From positions 76,260-140,259 of the forward strand of contig NZ_PJQW01000013.1 of assembly GCF_004303025.1 (NCBI RefSeq): a DNA stretch of 64,000 nt, in the 5' to 3' direction. The DNA is from Flavobacterium sp. J27. GTDB lineage: Bacteria > Bacteroidota > Bacteroidia > Flavobacteriales > Flavobacteriaceae. Position numbers and translations under genes: made by a program. The notes beneath the pieces were generated by a model, which saw only the letters and a list, made by a program, of their open reading frames with translations, ran no database searches and had not been told where the DNA came from. Within the stretch, counting starts at the first letter, position 1. Every line of letters begins with the position of its first letter. Below, piece by piece: positions 53,302 to 64,000 of this stretch.

Positions 53302-53336
53302 TTTGATTTTTAAAACTAGAACAATCAAATAAAATT

Positions 53337-54206
53337 ATGGCAAAATCAGCACTTTTAAAGTCATCTATTGCTAAGAAATACTGGATGGCTCTTACAGGTT
53401 TATTTTTATGCTTGTTTTTAGCTGGTCACTTAGCTGGAAATCTTCAGCTTTTAGTACCCAATAATGCTTTAAAATTTAATCAGTATGCATTATTCATGAC
53501 CACTAATCCAGCAGTAAAAATACTTTCTTATTTAACTTACATTTCTATTCTTTTTCATGCAATTGATGGTTTTTTATTAACGTATCAAAATGCAAAAGCA
53601 AGACCTATAGGATATGCGAAATCAAATCCTTCAGCAAACAGTAGTTTTTCTTCAAGAAATATGGCTGTTTTAGGAACGATAGTTTTAGTTTTCATTGTAA
53701 CACACATGACTAATTTTTGGGCAAAAATGCATTATGATGAAAACATGCCTTTAATGACTCAATCTATTGAAGCTCAACCAGGTTTAAAACAGGAATATTA
53801 TGTTGGCACACAAACTGGTCAGTTTTATCAAACAGAGCAAGTTGAAGTAGGTGTTCACACTGAAGAACATAACCATGCTCCAAAACAATTTAAACTCTTA
53901 AACAGAACGGAATTATACCATGCACAAGCCAATGTAAAAGTTGCAGATTTATATAAAGATTTATATAAAATTACAATTGCTTTCTTTCGAGACGTTAAAT
54001 ATGGTTTATATTTCACTATAGGATATGTATTAGCAATGTTTGCTTTAGGATTCCATTTATGGCATGGTTTCCAAAGTGCTTTTCAATCTTTAGGATTAAA
54101 CAGTCCTAAATATACACCTTCCATCAAGTTTATTGGGAAAGCTTTTGCTGTAATTGTTCCATTATTGTTTGCAATTATCCCATTGTATATTCATTTTACT
54201 AAATAA
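53337..54206 (+). CDS. sdhC: Succinate dehydrogenase cytochrome b subunit
   Basis: 289 residues of the single-subunit, diheme-type membrane anchor (five predicted helices) of Bacteroidota succinate dehydrogenase/fumarate reductase. Helices start at [20 protein letters not shown] and [20 protein letters not shown], with heme-ligand His residues in GHLAGN, FHAIDG, VTHMTN and FHLWHGF. A loop of about 90 residues between helices 3 and 4 (about 136-215, including [18 protein letters not shown]) makes the protein longer than the usual 220-230. First gene of sdhCAB, 17 nt before sdhA. Confidence 0.93.
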   Translation: MAKSALLKSSIAKKYWMALTGLFLCLFLAGHLAGNLQLLVPNNALKFNQYALFMTTNPAVKILSYLTYISILFHAIDGFLLTYQNAKARPIGYAKSNPSANSSFSSRNMAVLGTIVLVFIVTHMTNFWAKMHYDENMPLMTQSIEAQPGLKQEYYVGTQTGQFYQTEQVEVGVHTEEHNHAPKQFKLLNRTELYHAQANVKVADLYKDLYKITIAFFRDVKYGLYFTIGYVLAMFALGFHLWHGFQSAFQSLGLNSPKYTPSIKFIGKAFAVIVPLLFAIIPLYIHFTK

Positions 54207-54223
54207 TCAACATCAGATATCAT

Positions 54224-56233
54224 ATGAAGTTAGATTCTAAAATACCAGAAGGACCATTAAACAAAAAATGGACTGATTATAAAGATCATTTAAAATTAGT
54301 AGCTCCTAATAATAGACCAAAACTAGACATTATTGTTGTAGGAACAGGTTTAGCAGGTGCTTCAGCAGCTGCTTCTCTAGGAGAAATGGGATATAATGTA
54401 AAAGCATTTTGCTTTCAAGATTCTCCACGTAGAGCGCATTCAATTGCAGCTCAAGGAGGTATCAATGCTGCAAAAAACTATCAAAATGATGGCGATAGTA
54501 TTTACCGTCTATTTTATGACACTATTAAAGGAGGAGATTACAGAGCGCGTGAAGCAAACGTACATCGTCTAGCAGAAGTTTCAGGAAATATTATTGATCA
54601 ATGTGTAGCACAAGGAGTTCCATTTGCACGCGATTATGGTGGAATGTTAGACAATCGTTCTTTTGGTGGTGTGCAAGTACAACGTACTTTTTATGCCGCA
54701 GGACAAACAGGTCAACAATTATTATTAGGTGCTTATTCAGCTTTATCAAGACAGATTGGTTTAGGACGTGTAAAAATGTACAACCGCCATGAAATGCTAG
54801 ATTTAGTAAAAGTTGATGGTAAAGCACGAGGAATTATTGCTCGTAACTTAATTACTGGAGAAATAGAAAGACATGCTGCTCATGCTGTAGTTATTGCTTC
54901 TGGTGGATATGGAAATGTATATTTCTTATCTACTAATGCAATGGGTAGTAATGTAAGTGCTGGATGGAAAATTCACAAAAAAGGAGCAGCATTCGCAAAT
55001 CCTTGTTATGTTCAAATTCACCCAACCTGTATTCCTGTTCATGGAACCAATCAATCTAAGTTAACGTTAATGTCTGAATCATTACGTAACTCTGGTCGTA
55101 TTTGGGTACCAAAGAAAAAAGAAGATGCAGAAGCCATTCGTGCAGGCAAATTAAAACCAACACAAATTGCTGAAGAAGATAGAGATTATTACTTAGAAAG
55201 AAGATATCCCGCTTTTGGTAACTTAGTACCTCGTGACGTTGCTTCACGTGCCGCAAAAGAGCGTTGTGATGAAGGTTTTGGAATTGAAGCTAATGACACA
55301 AACGAAGGTGTTTATTTAGATTTTTCTTCTGAAATAAAAAACAAGGGAAAAGAAGTAGCTTATGCCCAAGGAAATCACAATCCATCAGAAGAAGAAATTA
55401 TTAAATTAGGAAAGAAATGGATTGAAGAAAAATATGGAAACTTATTTGAAATGTATGAAAAAATCACAGATGAGAATCCATATGAAACACCTATGAAAAT
55501 TTATCCTGCCGTTCACTATACTATGGGTGGTGTATGGGTAGATTACAATTTACAATCTTCTATTCCAGGTTGTTTCGTCGCTGGAGAGGCTAACTTTTCA
55601 GACCATGGAGCAAATAGATTAGGTGCATCAGCATTAATGCAAGGTTTAGCAGATGGTTATTTTGTTCTTCCTTATACTGTTTCAAATTATTTAGCTGACG
55701 AAATTAGAACCGGTAAAATCTCAACAGATGCTCCTGAATTTGCTGAAGCTGAAAAACAAGTTAAAGACAGCATTCATATGTTCTTAAATAATAACGGAAC
55801 AAAATCGGTAGATCATTTCCATAAAAAATTAGGACATGTAATGTGGAATAAAGTGGGTATGGCTAGAAATGCACAAGGTTTAAAAGAAGCAATAGAAGAA
55901 ATTGGTCAAATTCGCGATGAATTTTACAAAGATGTTTATGTGCCTGGGAATGCAGACGAACTTAATCCTGAACTAGAAAAAGCATTACGTGTTGCAGATT
56001 TCTTAGAACTAGGTCAATTAATGGCAATGGATGCATTACAAAGAAATGAATCTTGTGGAGGACACTTTAGAGAAGAATACCAAGATGCTGAAGGAGAAAC
56101 CTTACGTGATGATGAAAACTTTTCGTTTGTAAGTGCTTGGGAATATAAAGGTCAAGACACAACAAAAGCGGAATTACACAAAGAAGATTTGAAATACGAA
56201 TTCATTAAAATTGCTGCTAGAAACTATAAATAA
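54224..56233 (+). CDS. sdhA: Succinate dehydrogenase flavoprotein subunit
   Basis: 669 residues. It oxidises succinate to fumarate with covalent FAD and passes electrons to SdhB. The FAD-binding Rossmann motif is [20 protein letters not shown]. The flavin-linking His is in [20 protein letters not shown], the active-site region in QIHPTCIPV, and the late [16 protein letters not shown]. The length is normal for the Bacteroidota/epsilon-type enzyme. It sits between sdhC (17 nt) and sdhB (6 nt) in one operon. Fumarate reduction in the reverse direction is possible in related enzymes. Confidence 0.97.
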   Translation: MKLDSKIPEGPLNKKWTDYKDHLKLVAPNNRPKLDIIVVGTGLAGASAAASLGEMGYNVKAFCFQDSPRRAHSIAAQGGINAAKNYQNDGDSIYRLFYDTIKGGDYRAREANVHRLAEVSGNIIDQCVAQGVPFARDYGGMLDNRSFGGVQVQRTFYAAGQTGQQLLLGAYSALSRQIGLGRVKMYNRHEMLDLVKVDGKARGIIARNLITGEIERHAAHAVVIASGGYGNVYFLSTNAMGSNVSAGWKIHKKGAAFANPCYVQIHPTCIPVHGTNQSKLTLMSESLRNSGRIWVPKKKEDAEAIRAGKLKPTQIAEEDRDYYLERRYPAFGNLVPRDVASRAAKERCDEGFGIEANDTNEGVYLDFSSEIKNKGKEVAYAQGNHNPSEEEIIKLGKKWIEEKYGNLFEMYEKITDENPYETPMKIYPAVHYTMGGVWVDYNLQSSIPGCFVAGEANFSDHGANRLGASALMQGLADGYFVLPYTVSNYLADEIRTGKISTDAPEFAEAEKQVKDSIHMFLNNNGTKSVDHFHKKLGHVMWNKVGMARNAQGLKEAIEEIGQIRDEFYKDVYVPGNADELNPELEKALRVADFLELGQLMAMDALQRNESCGGHFREEYQDAEGETLRDDENFSFVSAWEYKGQDTTKAELHKEDLKYEFIKIAARNYK

Positions 56234-56239
56234 GATATT

Positions 56240-56998
56240 ATGAGTACAGCTAAAAATATAAATATAAACCTTAAAATTTGGCGTCAAAAAAACGCTAAAG
56301 AAAAAGGAGGTATTGTAGATTACAAATTAAACAATGTATCTACGGCTAGTTCGTTTTTAGAAATGTTAGATCAATTAAACGAACAATTAATAAACGAGAA
56401 ACAAGAACCCGTTGCTTTTGACCACGATTGTAGAGAAGGAATTTGCGGGATGTGTTCTTTATACATTAACGGAAGAGCACATGGTCCAGAAACTGGAACG
56501 ACAACGTGCCAATTACACATGAGAAAATTTAAAGACGGTGATACAATTTACATTGAACCTTTTAGAAGTAAAGCTTTTCCTGTTGTAAAAGACTTAGTAG
56601 TTGACAGAAGCTCTTTTGATAGAATTCAACAAGCTGGAGGGTTTGTTTCTGTTAACACTTCTGGTAACACCATAGATGCTAATGCAACTCCTGTGCCTAA
56701 AGATGATGCCGACAAAGCATTTATGGCAGCAGCTTGTATTGGTTGTGGTGCTTGTGTTGCAACTTGTAAAAACGGCTCAGCAATGCTTTTTGTAGGCGCA
56801 AAAGTATCTCAATATGCTTTGTTACCACAAGGAAAAGTAGAAGCCGCACAACGCGTTCAAAACATGGTTAGACAAATGGATGAAGAAGGTTTTGGAAACT
56901 GTACTAATACAGGAGCATGCGAAATAGAATGCCCAAAAGGTATTTCTCTTGAAAACATTGCTCGTATGAACAGAGAGTTTTTAAAAGCCAATCTTTAA
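56240..56998 (+). CDS. sdhB: Succinate dehydrogenase iron-sulfur subunit
   Basis: 252 residues. It carries the three Fe-S clusters that connect FAD to the membrane anchor. The 2Fe-2S site is [19 protein letters not shown], with a further Cys in TTTCQLHM. The other clusters use [14 protein letters not shown] and [19 protein letters not shown]. All expected cysteines are present. It ends the operon at a strong terminator. Confidence 0.97.
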   Translation: MSTAKNININLKIWRQKNAKEKGGIVDYKLNNVSTASSFLEMLDQLNEQLINEKQEPVAFDHDCREGICGMCSLYINGRAHGPETGTTTCQLHMRKFKDGDTIYIEPFRSKAFPVVKDLVVDRSSFDRIQQAGGFVSVNTSGNTIDANATPVPKDDADKAFMAAACIGCGACVATCKNGSAMLFVGAKVSQYALLPQGKVEAAQRVQNMVRQMDEEGFGNCTNTGACEIECPKGISLENIARMNREFLKANL

Positions 56999-57020
56999 AA
57001 TATATTTATTCATGAAAAAC

Positions 57021-57055
57021 AAAAAGCGCATCTAAATAATTTAGATGCGCTTTTT
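57021..57055. terminator. Terminator after sdhB, bidirectional with the outer-membrane protein gene
   Basis: AAAAAGCGCATCTAAA pairs with TTTAGATGCGCTTTTT, a perfect 16-bp stem. Confidence 0.9.
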
Positions 57056-57077
57056 GTTTAGGTTTATCTTATAAAAA

Positions 57078-58337
57078 TTAATTAATGGTATATTTTAATC
57101 TAAAACTTAAACAACTCATTTTTGAATCACTATAATTATTTTGAGTATTAGTATAATTTAAATAATTAATAGACACATCATACTTTTTATTAAAACTATA
57201 ACCTGCAGAAACCGTAAAATTGCTTTTTATTTTTTTTGCATCTGGGTTGTATTCAAAATAGGAATCTCTAAAAGTTGGAGTATTTTTTTTATCGTTTAAA
57301 AGAAAATCATAAGCAATATCAATATGTATTTTAGAACTAGTATTAAGATAAAAATAATACCTAAGACCAACTGGTACATCAATTAAAAGAAAATTACTTA
57401 ATTCTATATCTTTAAAATAAGAGTTTCTATTTCTATATTCCAAATTTTCAAAAGAGTTTCCTTTTACCCAATTTAAATTCGGGTTAATAAAAAAAGCCCA
57501 TTTGTTTCTATTAATTGGCAACAATGCTTCAACTTCAAATCCAATAACAGGACTAAGACTTGTTCCAAAATCTATCTCAACACTTTTAATACTAGATGGG
57601 ATAACAACACCCTGTTGAGCAGAAGGGACAAAAGTTGTTGTACTAGGCTTATACAACATAATATCATTCCTTTTATTTGTAAAACCAATTCCAACAAAAG
57701 GACTAAAATTAATTTTGATTTTTCTTTTGTAGGCATTATAATTTATATATGTTGAATTTTGATTTTTATTGTATTCTATAAAATAATTAATTAAATCGTT
57801 TTTAATATACTTTAACGTACGTATGTTTATAGAATTTCCTTCATAATTTAAATTATCAAAAATTTGTTTCCTAAAAGTATAATCTTCTACTGTTTTGTTC
57901 TCAAAATTCTTACTCTTTTTATACAAAAGCTGTTTTACATCTCCAGAATTATTAATTTCATAAAAAAAAGCATATCCTTTATATTGAAATAAATTAACAT
58001 GTCCTTCTACTAAAACGTTAAGAAAAGAGGTAATAGTTTTTGTGTTTACATTATTACTATCATCATTTTCATTAATGGAGAAAGTATATTTTTTATAATA
58101 ATGATTAGTATTGTAGATTTTAAACCCATTTATATCTTCAACATTTGCCTTTTTTATTTTAGCGGTATCAGATTCCCTGTATTCAATTTCCAGCGGCAGA
58201 CCTGTCCAGTCATTATTTTTTATCAAACATTCTATTTCTTGATTATTTTTAATAATGTAGCCTTTTTGAAATTGAACCTGAGCCGAAAGATTAGTAAAAA
58301 AAAACAGAAAAAAACAAACAGTAGCGGTAAATTTCAT
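57078..58337 (-). CDS. Outer-membrane beta-barrel protein, unknown function
   Basis: About 419 residues from the preferred start at 58337 (MKFTATVCFFLFFFTNLSAQ, a clear signal peptide); a longer frame from 58367 adds MQHKYNLILN. The N-terminal half (about 20-190) is a soluble beta domain with KGYIIKNNQEIECLIKNNDW, seen in several flavobacterial proteins. The C-terminal half (about 200-419) has alternating hydrophobic strands such as FSPFVGIGFTNKRNDIML and INYLNYTNTQNNYSDSKM, ending in a strand (LSFRLKYTIN) typical of outer-membrane barrels. The cargo is unknown. It lies downstream of recO on the same strand. Confidence 0.8.
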   Translation of the reverse strand: MKFTATVCFFLFFFTNLSAQVQFQKGYIIKNNQEIECLIKNNDWTGLPLEIEYRESDTAKIKKANVEDINGFKIYNTNHYYKKYTFSINENDDSNNVNTKTITSFLNVLVEGHVNLFQYKGYAFFYEINNSGDVKQLLYKKSKNFENKTVEDYTFRKQIFDNLNYEGNSINIRTLKYIKNDLINYFIEYNKNQNSTYINYNAYKRKIKINFSPFVGIGFTNKRNDIMLYKPSTTTFVPSAQQGVVIPSSIKSVEIDFGTSLSPVIGFEVEALLPINRNKWAFFINPNLNWVKGNSFENLEYRNRNSYFKDIELSNFLLIDVPVGLRYYFYLNTSSKIHIDIAYDFLLNDKKNTPTFRDSYFEYNPDAKKIKSNFTVSAGYSFNKKYDVSINYLNYTNTQNNYSDSKMSCLSFRLKYTIN

Positions 58338-58401
58338 ATTCAAGATTAAGTTATATTTATGCTGCAATTTTACAGAATATATTTATTAAAAAAAAAATAT
58401 T

Positions 58402-59115
58402 TTACTCAAATAATTGTGACAAAATCTCAATTGATTTTATTTTCTTACTATATCCAATATTGAACATATAATATTCAATTAATACATTTAGAAGCGACCT
58501 TCTTTGGGATGCCGAAAATATTTTTTCAGTAGTCGTAAACTTCAATTCCATTAATTTCTTAAAAAGTATCGTTTCTTCTTTAGTTAAAGTATGAGAAGAT
58601 GGTGTTTCGGAAAAAACACCTTCATCAATATTAAAGAAAATATTATTAGCTTCGTTTTTTTGAGGATAAAACCCAAGGTATTTTGTCAATTGCAATAACA
58701 AAATCAAATGAAAATTAAATATTTGGTTATGTGAGTCAAACCACTGTAAAGCACTTTCTAAATACTCAAATAAAAATTCATTTTTACCCTCTTCTTTTAT
58801 ACTATTATGCAACATTTCTGATAAAAATAAAGCAATAGCAGTTTTAACAACATCTAAATATATAGTATGATAGAGATAATGAATTTTAACCTCTTTTATT
58901 CGTTGTAATTGCTTTTTAGTATTGTGATAAGCCTCAATTTCAATTTGATTCAATGGCTGAAAAAACACATTCTTTTGTTTATTCTGCTTCCCCGTAAAAG
59001 CGTTATGAATAAAATAAGTTTGCATGCCATCTGTTTTAGTTAAACATTTAACAATCAGACTTTTTTCATTAAATTTTACAGAAGAAATAACAATTGCTTT
59101 CGTTTTGATTAACAT
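58402..59115 (-). CDS. recO: DNA repair protein RecO
   Basis: 237 residues. RecO anneals single strands and helps load RecA with RecR. An N-terminal OB-fold (TKAIVISSVKFNEKSLIVKC, then LTKTDGMQTYFIHNAF) is followed by a helical C-terminal domain (LFLSEMLHNSIKEEGKNEFL). No zinc-finger Cys cluster is present, which is common in Bacteroidota RecO. Its start overlaps the stop of porZ by one base (TAATG), so the two are translationally coupled in a porZ-recO operon, an arrangement seen repeatedly in Bacteroidota. Confidence 0.93.
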   Translation of the reverse strand: MLIKTKAIVISSVKFNEKSLIVKCLTKTDGMQTYFIHNAFTGKQNKQKNVFFQPLNQIEIEAYHNTKKQLQRIKEVKIHYLYHTIYLDVVKTAIALFLSEMLHNSIKEEGKNEFLFEYLESALQWFDSHNQIFNFHLILLLQLTKYLGFYPQKNEANNIFFNIDEGVFSETPSSHTLTKEETILFKKLMELKFTTTEKIFSASQRRSLLNVLIEYYMFNIGYSKKIKSIEILSQLFE

Positions 59116-61397
59116 TACCTAATAACCATTATTTTTTTTACTGTAGAATCTAAACCATCCTGTGAGGCAACAAAAACCATATATACTCCTGAAGCAACTT
59201 TATAATTATTAAATGCCGAAGTATCCCACTCTATTGTTCCTCCTTCAGAAGTGGTTTCAAAAACTAAATTACCTTCAATATCAGTAATTTTAACATTTGC
59301 TTTATCCGTTAAACCAGCTATTTTAACTGTTCCAACAAAATCTGGTCTTACTGGATTAGGATAAACATAAACATTTGTTAAATCATCACTTGCTTTTGTA
59401 GAGGTACCAAGAAAAGAAACCAACCCTTTGTCTGTTGCGAAAAACACTTCACCAGTAACCTCATCAATTTCTATGTCATTAACATTATTACTAGGTAAGG
59501 GTGAATTATTTTTTGTAAATCTATAAATTATTTTCTGACCATTTGAAGAAACCAAAAACACACCTCCATCTGCAATAGAAACCCATTTTCTATTAGCTCC
59601 ATCTACTTTTATATCCAAAATAGATTGCTGATAAAACAATTCTTGTGCTAGATCTCCTTCCTGAATAATAATTGCATCAGTAGATAATTCTGTTTCCGCT
59701 AAAAATCGATCTACACTAGAAAGTATTCTCAATCCTTTTTCAGTACCAATCCATAATTGATTTCTAGTATCAACAGCAACACAATTTACCACACGAGTAG
59801 GCAAATTCCCGTTATCAAAATTAATTACAATAAATTTATTGTTTAATTGTTCGTTAAAAGCTATAATTCCTTCATTAAAAGCCGGAATCCACTTGGTGCT
59901 ATTTTTATCTATCGCCATTGGTCCATATCTTCCTATGGAATAGTCGGCTATTATTCCATTTAAACTATACGATTGCCATTGCCCATTAGCTCTTAAAACT
60001 TTAATTGCTTTTTCAACAAAAGCATTAGTAACCCATAAATTGTTATTTTTATCAAAAGTTGGACTATTAATTCTGATGTCTACATATGAAGGATTTGGCG
60101 GAGACAAAATTAATGATTCCAAACCATTATTACCAGTATTCGTATTGTTTAACAAAGTTATGTCTGTTCCCTCCATCTTTAACAAACCCGAAAAATAAGA
60201 GCTAAAATAAACTTGATTGTTATTTGGATTTATCACTAAATCACAAATAGATTTTGCTTCGGACAAATCTTCATATGGAATGTCTTCCCAACCTGAGTTT
60301 TTTGAAAATTTACTAATTGGTAATTCATCTAAAGGGTAAGGATTATAAGATCTTGTGTAATCCCCATATACTGTCCATAATAAATCTCTTCCTTTCTTTA
60401 CTCTAAAAATATAATTTCTGTAAGGCCCATTAGGCGAAATATTTTCAAAAACAAAAGGATTATTCAAAGAAGTCACAAAAACACCGTTTTTTTCTGTTCC
60501 AATGTAAATATTATTATTCATGACCGTAGCAGCACTAAACAAAACGTCAAAATCAGGAATAGTTGTAATATGAGCAATTTGATTAAATTGGTTATCTAAA
60601 ACATAAACATGGTTAGAAGTTGTTACAATAAGTTCATTCCCACTCGTTTTTATTTTTTTTCCAAATTGATTCTGACTTAATACTGGCTGAAAAGAAGTAG
60701 TATACCTATAGGTATTATTATCAGTATTCATAGCTACAAGTTGATTATTAAATGTAACTATCCCTGACCAATAACCCATGTCAAAAGTTTGCCATTGATT
60801 AAAATCATAAAGAAAAGGATTAGATAAATTAGCTTTTCTAATACCTAATGTTCTAGTAACGGCATAAATTTCATTATTTAACACTGTGGTTTGAAGCACT
60901 TCAACCTCTTCTCCTGAAGTCCCTATAAAATAAGTAGAGATAAACTCTGTCGATGCTAAATCTAAAACAGAAATACCATAATCAGTAGCGATATATAATT
61001 TACCTTCATATTCATAAAAATCATTAATTTTCTTTTTATTTGGAGCTACAGGCACTTCATCAATGATATCTACTTTGGTAATTACAGTACCATCTTCATT
61101 TACAATTAAAAGCAAGCCATCTTTATTTCCTGCAATTTTTTTATTAAATTCATCCGAATAATGTATTGCAGTAATCGTTGTGGGTTTAAATCCATTTATT
61201 GAATTTAAAATAGTAACATCCTGCTGAGTGGTGTTTTTAGAAAAGATACAATTTTCTGTTGCTGCAAAAATTATTTCAGATGAAGCTTCTAAATCAACAA
61301 TTTCATTATAAGAAAAATACCCTTTCCATAAAAGATTATTTTGTGCAGAAATGATTTGGCTAATCAATATAAAGAAAAGAAAAAGTCTTAATTTCAT
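59115..61397 (-). CDS. porZ: PorZ-like type IX secretion beta-propeller protein
   Basis: About 760 residues. Signal peptide MKLRLFLFFILISQIISAQ starts at 61397; an upstream ATG at 61403 adds two residues. The body is built of two seven-bladed-like propellers with two-component-regulator-type repeats (GISVLDLASTEFISTYF, WVTNAFVEKAIKVLRANGQW, NQLWIGTEKGLRILSS and GEVFFATDKGLVSFLGTS). The C-terminus is a type A T9SS sorting domain (VYVYPNPVRPDFVGTVKIAG, then ASGVYMVFVAS and a final KKIMVIR). PorZ is part of the T9SS surface attachment complex that processes cargo. Adjacent recO supports the assignment. Confidence 0.9.
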   Translation of the reverse strand: MKLRLFLFFILISQIISAQNNLLWKGYFSYNEIVDLEASSEIIFAATENCIFSKNTTQQDVTILNSINGFKPTTITAIHYSDEFNKKIAGNKDGLLLIVNEDGTVITKVDIIDEVPVAPNKKKINDFYEYEGKLYIATDYGISVLDLASTEFISTYFIGTSGEEVEVLQTTVLNNEIYAVTRTLGIRKANLSNPFLYDFNQWQTFDMGYWSGIVTFNNQLVAMNTDNNTYRYTTSFQPVLSQNQFGKKIKTSGNELIVTTSNHVYVLDNQFNQIAHITTIPDFDVLFSAATVMNNNIYIGTEKNGVFVTSLNNPFVFENISPNGPYRNYIFRVKKGRDLLWTVYGDYTRSYNPYPLDELPISKFSKNSGWEDIPYEDLSEAKSICDLVINPNNNQVYFSSYFSGLLKMEGTDITLLNNTNTGNNGLESLILSPPNPSYVDIRINSPTFDKNNNLWVTNAFVEKAIKVLRANGQWQSYSLNGIIADYSIGRYGPMAIDKNSTKWIPAFNEGIIAFNEQLNNKFIVINFDNGNLPTRVVNCVAVDTRNQLWIGTEKGLRILSSVDRFLAETELSTDAIIIQEGDLAQELFYQQSILDIKVDGANRKWVSIADGGVFLVSSNGQKIIYRFTKNNSPLPSNNVNDIEIDEVTGEVFFATDKGLVSFLGTSTKASDDLTNVYVYPNPVRPDFVGTVKIAGLTDKANVKITDIEGNLVFETTSEGGTIEWDTSAFNNYKVASGVYMVFVASQDGLDSTVKKIMVIR

Positions 61398-61411
61398 TAT
61401 CATAGTTTTTA

Positions 61412-61419
61412 CAAATATA
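61412..61419 (-). promoter_or_regulatory. -7 promoter box of the porZ-recO unit
   Basis: TATATTTG on the minus strand, 8 nt before the ATG at 61403 and 14 nt before the preferred start. Confidence 0.45.
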
Positions 61420-61460
61420 ATATAAACGTTGAAAATAAAATTTAGGTATGTAACGAAATA

Positions 61461-61490
61461 AAAAAGGCTTACAAATTTGTAAGCCTTTTT
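61461..61490 (-). terminator. Terminator of gdhA
   Basis: A perfect 30-bp palindrome (AAAAAGGCTTACAAA / TTTGTAAGCCTTTTT), 21 nt past the gdhA stop. Confidence 0.85.
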
Positions 61491-61510
61491 AGTTTTATAT
61501 TTAAATACTA

Positions 61511-62899
<1,389 letters not shown>

Positions 62900-62903
62900 T
62901 TAT

Positions 62904-62915
62904 GAAAACGTTTTC
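62904..62915. promoter_or_regulatory. Palindromic operator candidate in the gdhA leader
   Basis: GAAAACGTTTTC is a perfect 12-bp palindrome placed just downstream of the gdhA -7 box (62928-62935, minus strand). This is a classic repressor position. It resembles LacI-family operators, but no such regulator is in the window. Confidence 0.45.
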
Positions 62916-63081
62916 GTAACTGCGGTGCAAATATACATTATATTAAATCATGTCGAGTTGAAATTGACAAAAAAAACATCCAAAAATCAGTTTTTTAAGA
63001 AAATTTTATCTAAAAAAAAGAAAAAAATTTTTACCTGTGTATAGTTTTTATATATTTGTCTATAAATGTAATTCTTTTAAG

Positions 63082-63864
63082 ATGCCTAAGATAATAAGAA
63101 ACCTACTGTTTTTAACTGTTTTAATCCCTTTTTATGGAAACGCTCAGTTAGGATTTTCTCACGAAATAGGGGCTTTCGTGGGTGGTGTTGCTTTTCAATC
63201 TGATTTTGGAGTAAGACATGATTTTGATACAAACAAAGGAAATACTGGATTTGCTTTAGGTATTGTACACTATTTAAATTTTGCCTACAGAGCAGAATGT
63301 AGCTGCTATTCTCCAGACACCTATTTTAACGATCATTTTAAGCTTCGCTCAGAATTATCTTACAACAGTACCAAATTAGAACATTTTGGTGAATGGGCTG
63401 AAAAAAACTCAATTTACGGAAATCAATTAAAAGCGATGAAAGGTGAAGCAAAAGTAACCGACATCGGTATGCAATTAGAATATTATCCTTGGAGTATTAG
63501 ACAATTTACTTCTGAAAGAAATGGTGCATGGGCTCCATTTGTAGGATTAGGTGCTCATTTTTCTTTTTTTAGAAATGATACTTATTCAGAATTAGGTCCA
63601 TTGGGAACACCTGCTACTACTTATCCTGATTATTTACCAGATGGTTATTCTTCTGAAGGAGGTAATACCTTTTCTATTGTATCTAGTGTTGGTACAAGAT
63701 ACAAACTAACAGAATTATCAGATTTATTTGTAGAATTAAGATGGCAATATTACTTCTCTGATTGGGTAGATGGTTTAAGAAAAAACCCAGACTTATACAA
63801 AGAAAATAAATCAAACGATTGGAACCTTTGGCTAAATTTTGGTTATATCTACTATTTAGATTAA
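63082..63864 (+). CDS. Outer-membrane barrel protein, THC0290_0291-like
   Basis: 260 residues from the preferred start at 63082 (MPKIIRNLLFLTVLIPFYGN, a signal peptide ending at NAQ). An earlier ATG at 63037 precedes the promoter box TATATTTG (63051-63058) and so is unlikely. The mature protein has alternating beta strands: FSHEIGAFVGGVAFQSDFGV, APFVGLGAHFSFFRNDTY and a final aromatic strand WNLWLNFGYIYYLD. This fits a small outer-membrane barrel. It resembles the flavobacterial THC0290_0291 family as I remember it, whose function is unknown. It is a single-gene unit with its own terminator. Confidence 0.75.
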   Translation: MPKIIRNLLFLTVLIPFYGNAQLGFSHEIGAFVGGVAFQSDFGVRHDFDTNKGNTGFALGIVHYLNFAYRAECSCYSPDTYFNDHFKLRSELSYNSTKLEHFGEWAEKNSIYGNQLKAMKGEAKVTDIGMQLEYYPWSIRQFTSERNGAWAPFVGLGAHFSFFRNDTYSELGPLGTPATTYPDYLPDGYSSEGGNTFSIVSSVGTRYKLTELSDLFVELRWQYYFSDWVDGLRKNPDLYKENKSNDWNLWLNFGYIYYLD

Positions 63865-63884
63865 AAATAATAAATATTATATAC

Positions 63885-63917
63885 AAAAAAGCCCAGACTT
63901 AAAGTTTGGGCTTTTTT
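63885..63917 (+). terminator. Terminator after the outer-membrane protein gene
   Basis: AAAAAAGCCCAGACTT pairs with AAGTTTGGGCTTTTTT (one G-T pair), directly before the insertion-sequence end. Confidence 0.8.
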
Positions 63918-63925
63918 TGTTTTTG

Positions 63926-64000
63926 TGTCCCGTCCTGAAATAAGTTGACACAAAATCGACTTATTATGAATAGACTAGCAAACAAAGAAGAAAAGCGCAC
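63926..64000 (+). mobile_element. Probable insertion-sequence left end, cut by the window edge
   Basis: TGTCCCGTCCTGAAATAAGT at 63926 looks like an IS terminal inverted repeat of the TGT...ACA type. An internal dyad AATAAGTTG / CGACTTATT (63939-63965) and an ATG follow. The family (IS3-like or IS481-like) cannot be fixed without the rest of the element. Confidence 0.5.
63966..64000 (+). CDS. Start of a putative transposase gene (partial)
   Basis: Only 11 complete codons are in the window: MNRLANKEEKR, a basic helical start like that of HTH-type transposase OrfA proteins. It sits 40 bp inside the putative inverted repeat, where such a gene is expected. Too short for family assignment. Confidence 0.4.
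   Translation, partial: MNRLANKEEKR

Overview
This window looks like chromosomal DNA of a low-GC Bacteroidota, most likely a Flavobacteriaceae (Flavobacterium-like) species. The evidence is strong AT richness, start codons without Shine-Dalgarno sites, promoters of the Bacteroidota type (TTG or TTTG, 17-20 bp, then TAnnTTTG), a PorZ homologue next to recO, many SPII lipoproteins, and familiar flavobacterial neighbours (recX-thiL-glyS, kbl-ompA, sdhCAB, porZ-recO, gdhA). No rRNA, tRNA, CRISPR array or prophage is seen. One probable insertion sequence starts at the extreme right edge.

Layout. 1-2087: 5' part of a large secreted Ig/choice-of-anchor protein (minus strand, runs off the left edge). 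2201-12556: mostly housekeeping genes (recX, thiL, glyS, comF, a Big_5 lipoprotein, a nitrilase-type amidase, a PfkB kinase and an unusually long PurF-like amidophosphoribosyltransferase). 12571-12910: two copies of a compact unit (promoter, about 75 nt body, terminator) that I read as twin small RNA genes. 13014-24227: an accessory stretch in which every gene is on the minus strand. It holds AraC, ArsR and XRE regulators, a DJ-1/PfpI protein, an azoreductase, a Tet(X)-like flavoprotein, AHSA1/SRPBCC proteins, DinB, and a two-lobed aspartic-protease-like protein. It also holds at least two decayed genes and a duplicated promoter. 24452-40848: ileS, a DksA-like protein, lspA, Mn-type sod, an AddA/AddB-like helicase-nuclease pair split by kbl and an OmpA protein, then WYL and DinB genes. 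41178-53196: pepP, a Crp/Fnr regulator, a BNR-repeat secreted protein, the glyoxylate shunt (aceB-aceA) with its divergent regulator, an HMG-CoA synthase and a lipoprotein. 53337-63864: sdhCAB, an outer-membrane protein, recO, porZ, gdhA and another outer-membrane protein. 63926-64000: probable IS end and transposase start.

How the genes work together. aceB and aceA bypass the decarboxylating TCA steps, and the succinate they make is oxidised by SdhCAB encoded 5 kb away. The divergent XRE regulator, with a 41-bp dyad in the shared intergenic region, is the obvious controller of the shunt. PorZ belongs to the type IX secretion/attachment machinery. AddA- and AddB-like proteins and RecO serve recombinational repair.

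Most interesting points: the twin small RNA genes, whose bodies are identical over 86 bp while the promoter spacers have diverged; the near-identical promoter/operator in front of arsR and of an AHSA1 gene 6 kb away, with complementary gene loss at the two loci; an isoleucyl-tRNA synthetase with a GIHH sequence in place of the HIGH signature; the glyoxylate operator; and several promoters that leave almost no 5' leader.
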